Below are positions 23,768 through 33,324 of a stretch of DNA of 64,000 bases, one piece after another. Source of the stretch: Paenibacillus ottowii. Lineage in GTDB: Bacteria > Bacillota > Bacilli > Paenibacillales > Paenibacillaceae. The stretch is taken from the NCBI RefSeq assembly GCF_006874425.1, contig NZ_VIJZ01000004.1, forward strand, positions 496,001 to 560,000, in the 5' to 3' direction. Made by a program: the position numbers and the translations under genes. Under the pieces are notes generated by a model that was given only the letters and a program-made list of their open reading frames with translations, was not told the DNA's origin and ran no database searches. The stretch's first letter is position 1; every line of letters begins with the position of its first letter.

Positions 23768-25162
23768 ATGTCATTGTCGCAGGAAAGTGGCTCTAAGCAA
23801 GCGCAGGCCGTTAAAACGATGACGGTTTTCGCGATTACTTGGCCGATCTTCATAGAAATGCTTTTTCATATTTTGATGGGTAGCGTGGATACGTTCATGC
23901 TCAGCCATCTCTCTGATGAGGTTGTATCGGCTGTTGGTGTATCGAGACAGTTAATTGAATTTACGGTTATACTCTTCAATTTGCTCGGTCTTGGAGTAGG
24001 AGTGATCATTGCTCAGCTTTTGGGTGCGCATAAACATGTGGACGCAAGTCGTGTTACCGCCTCTGCACTAACTTTTAATCTAGTATTTGGACTGGCGCTG
24101 AGTTTGATGTTTATCGTGAGTCGGGATTTTTTACTATCTTTCTACCAAATTACACCGACAATTAAGGAAAATGCAGAAATCTATATGATGCTGGCAGGGG
24201 GTTCGCTGTTTCTGGAAGCCCTTATGCTAACCGCAGGACCGGTGATTCGCTCGCATGGTTTTACCAAAGATACGATGATCGTGGGCATCGGCATGAATAT
24301 ATTACATATTGTGGGGAATGCATTGCTCATATATGGCTGGTTTGGTCTGCCGCAAATGGGGGTAGCGGGAGCAGCGATTTCAACGGTGATTAGCCGCGTT
24401 GTAGCATGTGTGTGGATTTTTATACTGTTGTACAAACGTATAAGTGCGCCGATTCGCATCCGGTATTATGTGCAGCTTCAGTGGAGCAAGCTGGTGGCGA
24501 TTCTGAAGATTGGTATTCCTGCCGGGCTGGAATGGCTGTCTTATCAGCTTAGCCAAATGATGGTGACCCGATTTGTCAGCTTTATGGGTACAACGGCGAT
24601 TGCCACTCATTTTTATACGAATACGATTGTGTACTTTTTCATGGTATTTGGAATGGCCGTAGGTGAGGGGACCGAAATTATTGTGGCTCGCCTGATTGGA
24701 GCTGGAGACAAGGAAAAAGCATATCATCAACTTTTACGGAGCCTGAAATGGTCTCTAGTTATTACGATTGCTGTGATCGTGGTAGTATCCTTTTTCCGAT
24801 ATGAAGTGATGGCAATCTTCACGGATGAGCCAGCAATCATTCAATTGGGGGCAGCGATTTTGTTGTTCTGTATATTGCTGGAGCCAGGCCGTGTGTTCAA
24901 CCACGTGGTCATTAGCTCCTTGCGAGCAGCAGGAGATGTTCAGTTCCCGTTAATGATGGCCATGATTTCAATGTGGGGGATTAAAATCCCGCTGGCATAT
25001 GTGCTGGGTATTCATATGGGTTATGGTGTGCTGGGTGTGTGGATTGCACATGCATGCGATGAATGGGTACGAGGTATTTTCCACTATCTGCGCTGGAAAG
25101 GCCGGAAATGGCAGCACAAATCGCTGTTATCTAAGGCTGAGCTACAAGCGGAATCGATGTAA
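23768..25162 (+). CDS. MATE-family multidrug efflux transporter
   Basis: A 464-residue protein with 12 membrane segments in two similar halves. Segment 1 reads FAITWPIFIEMLFHILMGSVD, shortened here to ITWPIFIEMLFHILMGSV; GLGVGVIIAQLLGA and GMAVGEGTEIIVARLIGAGD are the paired MATE motifs of each half. It should export cationic compounds in exchange for Na+ or H+. ATG 23768 follows GGAGGAAT; the longer frame from 23720 lacks a site. It lies next to the two decayed resistance-type genes, though it looks intact. Confidence 0.88.
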   Translation: MSLSQESGSKQAQAVKTMTVFAITWPIFIEMLFHILMGSVDTFMLSHLSDEVVSAVGVSRQLIEFTVILFNLLGLGVGVIIAQLLGAHKHVDASRVTASALTFNLVFGLALSLMFIVSRDFLLSFYQITPTIKENAEIYMMLAGGSLFLEALMLTAGPVIRSHGFTKDTMIVGIGMNILHIVGNALLIYGWFGLPQMGVAGAAISTVISRVVACVWIFILLYKRISAPIRIRYYVQLQWSKLVAILKIGIPAGLEWLSYQLSQMMVTRFVSFMGTTAIATHFYTNTIVYFFMVFGMAVGEGTEIIVARLIGAGDKEKAYHQLLRSLKWSLVITIAVIVVVSFFRYEVMAIFTDEPAIIQLGAAILLFCILLEPGRVFNHVVISSLRAAGDVQFPLMMAMISMWGIKIPLAYVLGIHMGYGVLGVWIAHACDEWVRGIFHYLRWKGRKWQHKSLLSKAELQAESM

Positions 25163-25182
25163 GATTCATAGAGATACTAGAG

Positions 25183-25225
25183 CAGACATTTCCAATTGGA
25201 TTGGTTGATGTCTGTCTTTTTTTTG
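25183..25225 (+). terminator. Rho-independent terminator after the MATE gene
   Basis: CAGACAT / ATGTCTG with an inner CCAATT/GGATTGG pairing, followed by eight T. Confidence 0.75.
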
Positions 25226-25357
25226 CAAAAATAAGCAAAATGGGATGTTCAAACTTTTCAAAAATTGCTAGAATATAGTAACCTCAGATGCTGTAGAGGT
25301 TTTTCAAAGTTTCAAAGACGGATGGTTTCCGATTGAATCCATGAAGGAGGGAATAGG

Positions 25358-26338
25358 ATGGAACGTAAAGTGCATATCATTCCTTACCAAGTGATCAAGC
25401 AGGAGCAACAAGTGAATGAAATACCGCGAGGTGTGGAGCTGATCCAGGCTCCTGCGGTATGGAACCAGACTCGAGGCCGAGGCATAAAGGTGGCGGTGCT
25501 GGACACGGGCTGTGATTCGGACCATCCAGATCTGAAGGCACGCATTATTGGCGGCCGCAATTTTACGGATGATGATGAAGGTGATCCGGAAATTTTCAAG
25601 GATTACAACGGTCACGGTACACATGTAGCAGGAACCATTGCGGCAGCTGAAAATGAAGCTGGTGTTGTAGGTGTCGCCCCGGAGGCGGATCTGCTTATCA
25701 TCAAAGTGCTAAACAAGCAGGGCTCCGGTAAATATGACTGGATTATCCAAGGCATCTATTATGCAATTGAGCAAAAGGCAGATATTATTTCGATGTCGCT
25801 GGGCGGTCCCGAGGATGTGCCTGAGCTTCATGAAGCAGTAAAAAAGGCTGTAGCCAGCCAAATCCTGGTCGTCTGTGCAGCCGGAAATGAGGGAGACGGT
25901 GACGACAGAACGGACGAGCTCGGCTACCCTGGCTGCTATAATGAAGTGATCGGCGTAGGTGCTGTCAACTTTGACAGACATGCCTCAGAATTCAGTAATT
26001 CTAATAATGAGGTGGATTTGGTCGCACCAGGAGAAGATATTTTGTCCACGGTTCCAGACGGTAAATATGCGACCTTTAGCGGAACTTCGATGGCTACTCC
26101 GCACGTAGCAGGTGCTTTGGCGTTGATTAAGCAGCTGGCCAATGCGAGCTTTGAGCGTGATCTCACCGAAGCAGAATTATACGCCCAACTCATCAAACGC
26201 ACGATTCCACTCGGCAATTCTCCTAAGCTGGAGGGCAACGGCCTGCTGTACTTGACGGCAGTGGAGGAGCTATCCCGTATTTTCGACACGCAACGTATAG
26301 CGGGCATTCTAAGCACAGGATCGTTGAAGGTTAAATAA
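25358..26338 (+). CDS. isp: Intracellular subtilisin-type serine protease
   Basis: A 326-residue S8 protease without signal peptide. The N-terminal VHIIPYQV is the LIPY-type propeptide motif of intracellular subtilisins. Catalytic triad: Asp49 (VAVLDTGCDSDHPDL), His86 (YNGHGTHVAGT) and Ser244 (SGTSMATPHVAG); Asn177 of CAAGNEGDGD forms the oxyanion hole. It is close to B. subtilis IspA in length and sequence, which degrades cell protein in stationary phase and is autoprocessed. GAAGGAGGG precedes ATG 25358. Monocistronic. Confidence 0.93.
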   Translation: MERKVHIIPYQVIKQEQQVNEIPRGVELIQAPAVWNQTRGRGIKVAVLDTGCDSDHPDLKARIIGGRNFTDDDEGDPEIFKDYNGHGTHVAGTIAAAENEAGVVGVAPEADLLIIKVLNKQGSGKYDWIIQGIYYAIEQKADIISMSLGGPEDVPELHEAVKKAVASQILVVCAAGNEGDGDDRTDELGYPGCYNEVIGVGAVNFDRHASEFSNSNNEVDLVAPGEDILSTVPDGKYATFSGTSMATPHVAGALALIKQLANASFERDLTEAELYAQLIKRTIPLGNSPKLEGNGLLYLTAVEELSRIFDTQRIAGILSTGSLKVK

Positions 26339-26357
26339 CTTGTGACAACTAAGCTAT

Positions 26358-26391
26358 AGCGGCTCTTCTAAACGGAGAGTCGTTTTTTTGT
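26358..26391 (+). terminator. Terminator after isp
   Basis: CGGCTCT / AGAGTCG hairpin followed by seven T. Confidence 0.65.
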
Positions 26392-26489
26392 GCTTCATAT
26401 TTTTGGCGAACTTCCATTTACATCGTATTCAAATGTCAGGTAACATGTATCTCAAGGAAATCATGGAGAATAAAAAGTGGAGGATTAGC

Positions 26490-26975
26490 ATGGATCATTT
26501 GATTGCAAAAGCCAGTGAGCTAAGACGTACAGGTCAAGCAAAGGAAGCACGTAAGCTTCTGTTAGAGGCACTGAAGCAGGAGCCAAAAGATGCGGAGTTA
26601 TGGTATCAAACAGCCTGCACGCATGACGTATTGGGCTTAGAAAAGGATGCGGTTCCCTTTTATGAAAAAAGCCTAGGTATGGCACTATCCGCAGAATCAA
26701 GGAGAGGAGCCATCCTGGGATTAAGCAGTACATATCGTGTATTGGGAGATTACGCCAAGGCGAAAGCATGGTTGGACACAGGAATAAACGAATTTCCAGA
26801 TTACAGACCGTTTCGGATATTTTACGCTATGGCGTTATACAATCTGGGGGAATACGGGAAAGCCATGCAAGGGCTGCTTATGGAAATTGCTGAGACGAGC
26901 TCGGATGTATCTACACAGGAATATTCACGTGCCATTCAATATTATGCAGATAAACTGGATCAGGTTGAGGTATAG
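26490..26975 (+). CDS. Tetratricopeptide-repeat protein
   Basis: A 161-residue helical protein with about three TPR-like units: RRTGQAKEARKLLLEALKQE, LWYQTACTHDVLGLEKDAVP and AILGLSSTYRVLGDYAKAKA. No enzymatic or DNA-binding part. TPR domains mediate protein contacts; the partner is unknown. AGTGGAGG precedes ATG 26490, chosen over an upstream in-frame ATG at 26388. A strong bidirectional hairpin follows. Confidence 0.75.
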   Translation: MDHLIAKASELRRTGQAKEARKLLLEALKQEPKDAELWYQTACTHDVLGLEKDAVPFYEKSLGMALSAESRRGAILGLSSTYRVLGDYAKAKAWLDTGINEFPDYRPFRIFYAMALYNLGEYGKAMQGLLMEIAETSSDVSTQEYSRAIQYYADKLDQVEV

Positions 26976-27025
26976 GGAGAACCGAGTGAGAACATAAGCA
27001 GTATCATGTATATACATTCGTATAT

Positions 27026-27077
27026 AAAAAGATCACAGTCAGAAAAAGAGGCTACTGCTCTCTGACTGTGATCTTTT
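27026..27077. terminator. Bidirectional terminator between TPR gene and alsD
   Basis: AAAAGATCACAGTCAGA / TCTGACTGTGATCTTTT, 17-bp perfect stem. Confidence 0.85.
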
Positions 27078-27128
27078 GCCTTTTATTGTCTAGCTATAGG
27101 GGCGTATCTTGACGATCTATATGCCGTG

Positions 27129-27875
27129 TTATTGCGCACCTTCGGTGACAGCAATTTCTTTCTCCAGGTCTACTCTGGACAAGTTAGCCTTCAAGTAATC
27201 TGGTGTTTCGGGCAGCACAAGATGCAGATTAGATTTTTGACAAATACGAATTGTGCACTTGTCGACAACCAAATCAAAAACATGTCCGCCACCAGTGCGT
27301 TCATCATTGATAAAATGGAGGTGAAATCCGGCTACTCCAATCCCTTGAGCATAGGCAGGTGTCCAAAAGCCTGTGACTACGCCGGAAGTTTCATTGAAAG
27401 TAAAGGTAGGCTGCGTTTTGGTCGCTTCAATAAAAGGTCTGTAAGGCTTCACCTGGTGAGGCACGGTACGTGTCTTTACTTCACGAAAAGTGCCATCCAT
27501 ACGGAAGGCATAGAACAGATTACGGCTTGGAAACAACTTTAGCAGCAAAGCTTCCAGCTCTTCACGGTGCATGGGATGGTCAATCGTATATGTGAAATCT
27601 TCACGAAAAAAGGTGACGGTGGAAAACGGAGTAGTTTCTTCTGGTTTTACGCGATGGGCCGTACCATCTGGAAGCAAGTGATAAAATTCACCATCGAACG
27701 CGATCATCTCGCCATTCAGTTGATCAAAGGTACCGAGTCCAAAATCTCCGTGCTTTTGCAGCTCCTCAAAGGCAACAACGCCGTCATAAAGACCATCTAA
27801 TAAAGCAAGCATGGTGGACGTTTGGTAAATATCATGATCAGTTTCTTGCTTGGTTTCCAGTTCTGCAACGGTCAT
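27129..27875 (-). CDS. alsD: Alpha-acetolactate decarboxylase
   Basis: A 248-residue enzyme that turns 2-acetolactate into (R)-acetoin. Zinc ligands His185, His187 and His198 are in GFHLHFINDERTGGGH, with the same spacing as in the Brevibacillus enzyme, and Glu150 of RPFIEATKTQ matches a conserved active-site region. FGLGTFDQLNGEMIAFDGEF near residue 45-64 is a family hallmark. It lies 163 bases downstream of alsS on the same strand. A 16-bp palindrome sits just before its ribosome site AAGGAAG. Confidence 0.95.
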   Translation of the reverse strand: MTVAELETKQETDHDIYQTSTMLALLDGLYDGVVAFEELQKHGDFGLGTFDQLNGEMIAFDGEFYHLLPDGTAHRVKPEETTPFSTVTFFREDFTYTIDHPMHREELEALLLKLFPSRNLFYAFRMDGTFREVKTRTVPHQVKPYRPFIEATKTQPTFTFNETSGVVTGFWTPAYAQGIGVAGFHLHFINDERTGGGHVFDLVVDKCTIRICQKSNLHLVLPETPDYLKANLSRVDLEKEIAVTEGAQ

Positions 27876-27894
27876 GGCAATACACTTCCTTTTG

Positions 27895-27910
27895 TAATTG
27901 TATACAATTA
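27895..27910. promoter_or_regulatory. Perfect palindrome TAATTGTATACAATTA before alsD
   Basis: 16-bp perfect palindrome 20 bases upstream of the alsD start, in the alsS-alsD spacer. Possible internal operator; no family assigned. Confidence 0.45.
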
Positions 27911-28038
27911 TTTTCGTTCTGTTTCAATAATAAACGTAAAATTTCAGTAAATAACATAAACAACTTAAAAAAATCATTAAAAAAGTGACAAACTCCCTAA
28001 ATTGTCACAAAGCCGTCACGAGTGAGCTATAGTCGAGA

Positions 28039-29733
28039 TTAGTTTAATTGGTTTGGCAGCAGCTTGCGTCCTAATTGAACATTATCCTGATAGTCAATTG
28101 GAATATCAACGACCACAGGACCATCTGTATGAAGTGCCTGCTGCAATACGCTTTCCAGTTCTTCAGGGGAGTGCACGCGTAACCCGGTGGCCCCGAAACT
28201 TTCCGCATATTTTACGACATCGACATCTCCAAATTTCACGCCAGACGTTCTGCCGTATTTAATCTGTTGTTGGAAAGCGACCATGTCATACGTACCATCT
28301 CTCCATACAATATGCACGAGCGGTGAGTTAAGGCGTACAGCGGTTTCCAGCTCCATGGATGAAAAAAGAAATCCCCCGTCTCCAGAAATAGAAACGACTT
28401 TTTGACCTGGATTGACGAGTGTGGCAGCAATCCCCCAAGGCAGCGCTACGCCCAGCGTCTGCATTCCGTTGCTGAACAGAAGGCGCCGCGGTTCATACGA
28501 ACGGAAATAACGTGCCATCCAAATGTAGTGTGAACCGACATCACAGGTGACTGTGACGCTATCATCAATCAGGCTGCGCAGTGTGCGAATAAATTGCAAT
28601 GGATGAATCAGAAAATCGTGCTTGTGTGCTGGAACAGCTGCTTGCTCGTTCAGATCATGGCGCAGACGATCCAATTGGTCGCAGGAGGATTTAGGTAGCT
28701 TTAAGGTAGGCAATTCTTCTGCAAGGCCACTTACAATCAGGCCTATATTCCCGATTAACTCGTAGTCCGGTTGATAATCATGATCAATATCTGCTTGACG
28801 GTCATCCAGATGAATGAGTGTTCGGTTTGCTGGAACGTTCCAGTTTTTTGGATCGTATTCGATAGGATCATAGCCAATCGTCAGTACCAGATCTGCGGCT
28901 CCAAGAAGCATATCACCCGGTTGATTTTGGAACAGACCCACTCTTCCAAAATAGTGGTCTTCCAGTTCACGGGAGATGGCTCCGGCGGCCTGGAAGGTTT
29001 CGACAACGGGCAGATCTGTATCTCGAATGAGAGCACGGATAGCGGCGGTGGCTTCAGGCGTGCTGGCTTTCATACCGAGAAGAAGTACGGGCAGCTTGGC
29101 TTTTCTGATTTGGCCTGCGACTTGTTTGATAAGTCCGGCGGGTGCGGTTCCGAGTTGGGGAAGAGAAACCTTCTCAATGGCTGTTACTTCAGATGACGAA
29201 GTCAACACGTCCTGCGGCAGGCTGACGAATGTGGCTCCAGGCTGGGCTGAGGTCGCAATCCGAAATGCATTAGCTATGGCTTCCGGTACATTATCGGGGT
29301 GTTCTACTTCTACACTGTATTTGGTGATAGGTTCGAATAGTCCGGCATTATCCATAGATTGATGTGTGCGCTTCAAGCGTTCGGATCTTGGGACTGCCCC
29401 CGCAATGGCGACGACAGGATCACTTTCTGCATTCGCGGTGACAAGTCCTGTCGCCAAGTTAGACGCGCCTGGACCTGAGGTAACAATGCATACGCCCGGT
29501 TTACCGGTTAAGCGACCGACCGCTGCTGCCATAAAGGCGGCATTTTGTTCATGACGGCATACGATCAATTCCGGCCCCCGATCTTGAAGAACATCAAAAA
29601 CAGAATCGATCTTGGCACCTGGAATGCCAAAAATATGGGTAACCCCTTGGTTGATCAAACAATCGACAACAAGGTCGGCTCCTTTTGTATCGGATTTGGT
29701 TTTAGTTTCAACAGCTTTCACTTTTGTACTCAA
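28039..29733 (-). CDS. alsS: Catabolic acetolactate synthase
   Basis: A 564-residue thiamine-diphosphate enzyme condensing two pyruvates to 2-acetolactate. Features: [14 protein letters not shown], the TPP-activating Glu in [13 protein letters not shown] (about residue 60), and the TPP/Mg block [19 protein letters not shown]. Catabolic AlsS type is indicated by pairing with alsD and absence of a small subunit gene. TTG 29733 is chosen because GAGGTGG lies six bases before it and the protein then starts [10 protein letters not shown]; longer frames run through the promoter region. Regulated from a promoter with CodY-like and cre-like sites. Confidence 0.93.
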   Translation of the reverse strand: MSTKVKAVETKTKSDTKGADLVVDCLINQGVTHIFGIPGAKIDSVFDVLQDRGPELIVCRHEQNAAFMAAAVGRLTGKPGVCIVTSGPGASNLATGLVTANAESDPVVAIAGAVPRSERLKRTHQSMDNAGLFEPITKYSVEVEHPDNVPEAIANAFRIATSAQPGATFVSLPQDVLTSSSEVTAIEKVSLPQLGTAPAGLIKQVAGQIRKAKLPVLLLGMKASTPEATAAIRALIRDTDLPVVETFQAAGAISRELEDHYFGRVGLFQNQPGDMLLGAADLVLTIGYDPIEYDPKNWNVPANRTLIHLDDRQADIDHDYQPDYELIGNIGLIVSGLAEELPTLKLPKSSCDQLDRLRHDLNEQAAVPAHKHDFLIHPLQFIRTLRSLIDDSVTVTCDVGSHYIWMARYFRSYEPRRLLFSNGMQTLGVALPWGIAATLVNPGQKVVSISGDGGFLFSSMELETAVRLNSPLVHIVWRDGTYDMVAFQQQIKYGRTSGVKFGDVDVVKYAESFGATGLRVHSPEELESVLQQALHTDGPVVVDIPIDYQDNVQLGRKLLPNQLN

Positions 29734-29811
29734 TGCTACCACCTCTTCTTCTTCGTCTGTGAAATAAATTAATGAAATACTTTCAATGTAAATCAATGGA
29801 TGTATATTGCA

Positions 29812-29839
29812 ATTATAATACAATAACTGGTATTTTCAA
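29812..29839 (-). promoter_or_regulatory. SigA-type promoter of alsS-alsD
   Basis: On the minus strand TTGAAA (29839-29834), 16-bp spacer, TATAAT (29817-29812). Confidence 0.7.
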
Positions 29840-29845
29840 GAAAGA

Positions 29846-29860
29846 AATTTTCAGAAAAAA
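29846..29860. promoter_or_regulatory. CodY-box-like site upstream of alsS
   Basis: AATTTTCAGAAAAAA differs from AATTTTCWGAAAATT only at the last two positions. It abuts the -35 box. Confidence 0.5.
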
Positions 29861-29872
29861 AGAGAAAATCGT

Positions 29873-29886
29873 ATAAAACGTTTTCA
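29873..29886. promoter_or_regulatory. cre-like site upstream of alsS
   Basis: TGAAAACGTTTTAT on the minus strand fits the CcpA consensus at 12 of 14 positions, about 75 bp before the start site, a place typical for activation. Confidence 0.5.
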
Positions 29887-30052
29887 AAGTTTGATTTATC
29901 GCGGAAATTAAAATTTGTGGAATTTTCTTGTGGTGTCGGCCATCGAGAAGGTTTAGAACAGATCTGTCCCAAATGGGGGCAGATCATTTTTATCTGCTCA
30001 CATGATAAAAATCACTTTCCTCTACAAAGGATAGCGGTTACAATGTAATTGT

Positions 30053-30066
30053 TGTTAACGTAAACA
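30053..30066. promoter_or_regulatory. LacI-type operator 1 (uxaC side)
   Basis: TGTTAACGTAAACA, one mismatch from a perfect palindrome. Part of a set of four with a constant TGTTAACG half. Confidence 0.6.
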
Positions 30067-30205
30067 TTAAATTTAAGGTGAACCAAACTAGTATGGCATG
30101 ATGTACAGGCATCATATTATAGCTGTATATTCCTGTACAGCCATAGGGATTATTACGTTATGGAGAATGTAATTGTTAAAAGGAAAGTAGTGTCTCGGAC
30201 ATTTT

Positions 30206-30219
30206 TGTTAACGTTAACA
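30206..30219. promoter_or_regulatory. LacI-type operator 2 (uxaC side), perfect palindrome
   Basis: TGTTAACGTTAACA, extended to TTGTTAACGTTAACAA (30205-30220). It lies 40 bases before the uxaC start. Confidence 0.7.
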
Positions 30220-30259
30220 AATCGCTAAGAAACACGATTATAGAAGGGATGAGAAAGTA

Positions 30260-31684
30260 ATGACCAAAACGTTTCTAGACGAAAACTTTTTGTTGAGCAA
30301 TCCAACGGCTGAGGCCTTATATCATCAGTATGCCAAGGATATGCCGATTATCGACTATCATTGCCATTTAAGCCCGCAAGAAATTTATGAAAATAAAAAG
30401 TTCAAGAATATTACGGAAGCCTGGTTGTACGGGGATCATTACAAGTGGAGACTTATGCGGGCCAATGGGGTAGAGGAGCGTTTAATCACAGGTGATGGTG
30501 AAGATTATGACAAGTTTCTGGCCTGGGCCAAAACTGTACCTACGCTGATCGGCAACCCGCTGTACCATTGGACGCATTTGGAGCTTCAACGCTTTTTTGG
30601 TGTTTATGAGCTGCTAAATGAACAGAATGCACCTGTGATCTGGGAAAAGGTAAACCAAAAGCTGCAGGGACCCGGCTTTGGGGCGCGTGATCTGATTGTG
30701 AACTCGAAGGTAACTGTCGTGTGCACCACGGATGATCCAACCGACCATCTTGAGTATCACAAGCAAATCAGCAGGCTGACCGATTTCCCAGTTGCTGTGC
30801 TGCCAAGCTTCCGTCCCGACAAAGCTTTGGAAATTAATCGTGAAACCTTCCAGCCTTGGGTGGCTCGATTGGGAGAAGTCAGCGGATTGGACGTTTCCGG
30901 GCTTGAAGGATTTTTGAACGCGCTGGCAAGTCGGGTACGCCATTTTCATGCTGCTGGGGGCCGGGTATCTGATCATGCGCTGGATACTGTAGTTTATGAA
31001 GAAGCAACACTTGAGGAAGCGGCAGCCATCTTTAGCAAGGCGCTGAAGGAAGGCCATGTGACTCCTTTGGAAGAGGCGAAATACAAGTCGTACGTACTGG
31101 TCTTCCTTGGCAAACAGTATGCAGAACACGGCTGGGCGATGCAGTACCATATTCACGCATTGCGTAACAACAATACGGCGATGTTCCGTCGTTTGGGACC
31201 AGATACAGGCTACGATGCTGTAAATGATGGTTCGATCGCTCATTCACTGGCAGCATTGCTGGACGCACAGGAACTGGCAGGTGGGCTGCCGAGAACCATT
31301 TTGTATTCGCTTAATTCGGTCGACTATCCAGTACTGGCGAGTCTCGCAGGCAGTTTCCAATCTGGCGGTACAGTGGGAAAAATTCAGTTTGGTACTGCAT
31401 GGTGGTTTAACGACCATATCGAAGGCATGCAGGAGCAGATGAAGCTGCTGGCTAATTACGGAGTGCTGTCCCGCTTTATTGGTATGCTCACGGACTCCCG
31501 CAGTTTTCTATCCTACACACGTCATGAATATTTCCGCCGTATCCTTTGCGATTTAATCGGAACATGGGTTCAGGAAGGCAAGGCTCCTAAGGATCTGGAA
31601 CTGGTCGGAGCCATGGTACAAAATATTTGCTACAATAACGCCGAGCAATATTTTAACTTCCCAACGGTTGTTCATAGTCAATGA
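30260..31684 (+). CDS. uxaC: Glucuronate/galacturonate isomerase
   Basis: A 474-residue uronate isomerase (amidohydrolase-like TIM barrel) that converts D-glucuronate to fructuronate and D-galacturonate to tagaturonate. Metal site His34 and His36 in MPIIDYHCHLSP; YGDHYKWRLMRANGV and MLTDSRSFLSYTRHEYFRR are strongly conserved. RBS GAAGGGATGAG precedes ATG 30260. First gene of the hexuronate unit; two LacI-type operators precede it. Confidence 0.95.
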   Translation: MTKTFLDENFLLSNPTAEALYHQYAKDMPIIDYHCHLSPQEIYENKKFKNITEAWLYGDHYKWRLMRANGVEERLITGDGEDYDKFLAWAKTVPTLIGNPLYHWTHLELQRFFGVYELLNEQNAPVIWEKVNQKLQGPGFGARDLIVNSKVTVVCTTDDPTDHLEYHKQISRLTDFPVAVLPSFRPDKALEINRETFQPWVARLGEVSGLDVSGLEGFLNALASRVRHFHAAGGRVSDHALDTVVYEEATLEEAAAIFSKALKEGHVTPLEEAKYKSYVLVFLGKQYAEHGWAMQYHIHALRNNNTAMFRRLGPDTGYDAVNDGSIAHSLAALLDAQELAGGLPRTILYSLNSVDYPVLASLAGSFQSGGTVGKIQFGTAWWFNDHIEGMQEQMKLLANYGVLSRFIGMLTDSRSFLSYTRHEYFRRILCDLIGTWVQEGKAPKDLELVGAMVQNICYNNAEQYFNFPTVVHSQ

Positions 31685-31728
31685 TGTCGCTCTCTAAACT
31701 GAGAACTCATTAATTTTAGTAAAAAAGA

Positions 31729-31769
31729 TGCTCTTGCTAGGAGCTTGTACCAAACTCCCGGCAAGAGCA
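31729..31769 (+). other. Intercistronic hairpin between uxaC and the symporter gene
   Basis: TGCTCTTGC / GCAAGAGCA with inner GGAG/CTCC pairs and no T-tract. It may stabilise the uxaC message or partly terminate. Confidence 0.5.
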
Positions 31770-31836
31770 ATCTGTAAGCAAAATAGATTTCAATAAGTAT
31801 GTGAAAATAATTACGAGAATAGAGGAGTGTGTAGGT

Positions 31837-33237
31837 ATGGGAGTGCCTATCGTACAGGAGAGCGTCCAAACTGACAACAAGACAGGTGAGCATATTAGCC
31901 TGAAAGAAAAGATTTCGTATGGTATGGGCGACTTTGGAAACGGATTCATGTTTGATTTGGGGCAGTTGTATTTGCTGAAGTTTTTTACGGATGTTGCAGG
32001 AGTTTCTGCAGGAGCCGCAGCAGGCATTTTCTTGGTCAGCAAGCTGTTTGCCGCCGTCTGTGATCCCGTTGTTGGGTCCTTTGTTGATTATCGCAAACAT
32101 ATCGGTACACGTGGGAAATTTAGACCTTTTCTTGTCTTTGGAAGCGTTATCCTTGCAATTCTTACGATTCTTACTTTTATTTCGCCGAATATTTCACCCA
32201 CAGGCAAGCTCATTTACGCCTATGCGTCCTATATGATCTGGGGAATCGGCTACTCGATTGTAAACATTCCTTACGGTTCGCTGGGTGCAGCCATTACGCA
32301 GGATACTCAGCAGCGTGCTTCGTTGTCATCTTTCCGTCAGGCGGGATCACTGGGCGCATTATTCGTAACCAGCGTCGTGGTTATGCCGCTTATTTTATTG
32401 TTTCCTAACCATCATGTTGGCTATCCCGTGGTCATGGGAATCATGTCGTTCATTGGTGTGATCGCTTTCATCATATGTTACCGAGGAACGAAAGAACGTA
32501 TTATTAGCCAGTCTGGACCAAAAGAGAAGCTATCTTTAGGTGTGATCGTGCATACTTTTACGAATAACAAACCCTTGCTGGTACTCGTTTTAATGACGAT
32601 TTTCACCATTTCCGCCTACAATATCAAGTCCGCACTGTTGATCTATTTTGCCGAATATAATTTAGGGCATGTAGAATTAATGGCGTATATGAATTTTATT
32701 ATTATTGGTTCGTCGCTGCTGGGTGTGTTGTTCCTGCCCAAACTGGTACGGCGCTTTGGTAAACGAAAAACAGCTATCCTGGGGATGCTGGTTAGCGTCA
32801 TTGCCGATTCCGTCAACTTTTTGATGCCTTCCAATGTATATATTTTCACCGTTTTGGCCAGTATTTCGTTCATCGGCATTAGTATTCCCAACGGGGTCAC
32901 CTGGGCATTTGTATCCGATATCATTGATTACGGCGAATGGTCATCCGGGGAGCGCAAGGAAGGGATTACTTACTCCTTATTTAACTTTTCACGTAAATTG
33001 GCTCAATCCTTGTCTGGTTTTCTATCGGGTATTGGACTGGCGCTCGTCGGTTATGTTCCGAATGTGGTTCAATCCTCTGGAACGCTGCTTGGAATCAAAG
33101 CTTTGCTTTGTCTTTATCCGGCTGTTGCCCTGGCTTTGGCCATGCTGGTGATCGGTAAAATGTACAAGCTGACAGACAGCAGACATGCAGAAATGGTTCA
33201 AGAATTACAGCGTCGACATGCGGACAATCGCGTATAA
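31837..33237 (+). CDS. GPH-family hexuronide:cation symporter
   Basis: A 466-residue membrane carrier of the glycoside-pentoside-hexuronide family with 12 segments: ISYGMGDFGNGFMFDLGQLY at the start, DPVVGSFVDYRKHIGTRGKF (the DP...D cation motif) and DIIDYGEWSSGERKEGITYS near the C-terminus. It should import uronates or their oligomers with Na+ or H+, as YjmB does beside uxaC in B. subtilis. ATG 31837 follows AGAGGAGTG. It sits between uxaC and the lacI gene, which fixes its likely substrate class. Confidence 0.88.
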   Translation: MGVPIVQESVQTDNKTGEHISLKEKISYGMGDFGNGFMFDLGQLYLLKFFTDVAGVSAGAAAGIFLVSKLFAAVCDPVVGSFVDYRKHIGTRGKFRPFLVFGSVILAILTILTFISPNISPTGKLIYAYASYMIWGIGYSIVNIPYGSLGAAITQDTQQRASLSSFRQAGSLGALFVTSVVVMPLILLFPNHHVGYPVVMGIMSFIGVIAFIICYRGTKERIISQSGPKEKLSLGVIVHTFTNNKPLLVLVLMTIFTISAYNIKSALLIYFAEYNLGHVELMAYMNFIIIGSSLLGVLFLPKLVRRFGKRKTAILGMLVSVIADSVNFLMPSNVYIFTVLASISFIGISIPNGVTWAFVSDIIDYGEWSSGERKEGITYSLFNFSRKLAQSLSGFLSGIGLALVGYVPNVVQSSGTLLGIKALLCLYPAVALALAMLVIGKMYKLTDSRHAEMVQELQRRHADNRV

Positions 33238-33324
33238 TTTGTGAAAGTCTTCTTTTCTGGGCGGCTCCTGTGGTATGGTGGGTATATAATTTTTTTAGAG
33301 CCTCACTAAGGAAAGGATACGTAT

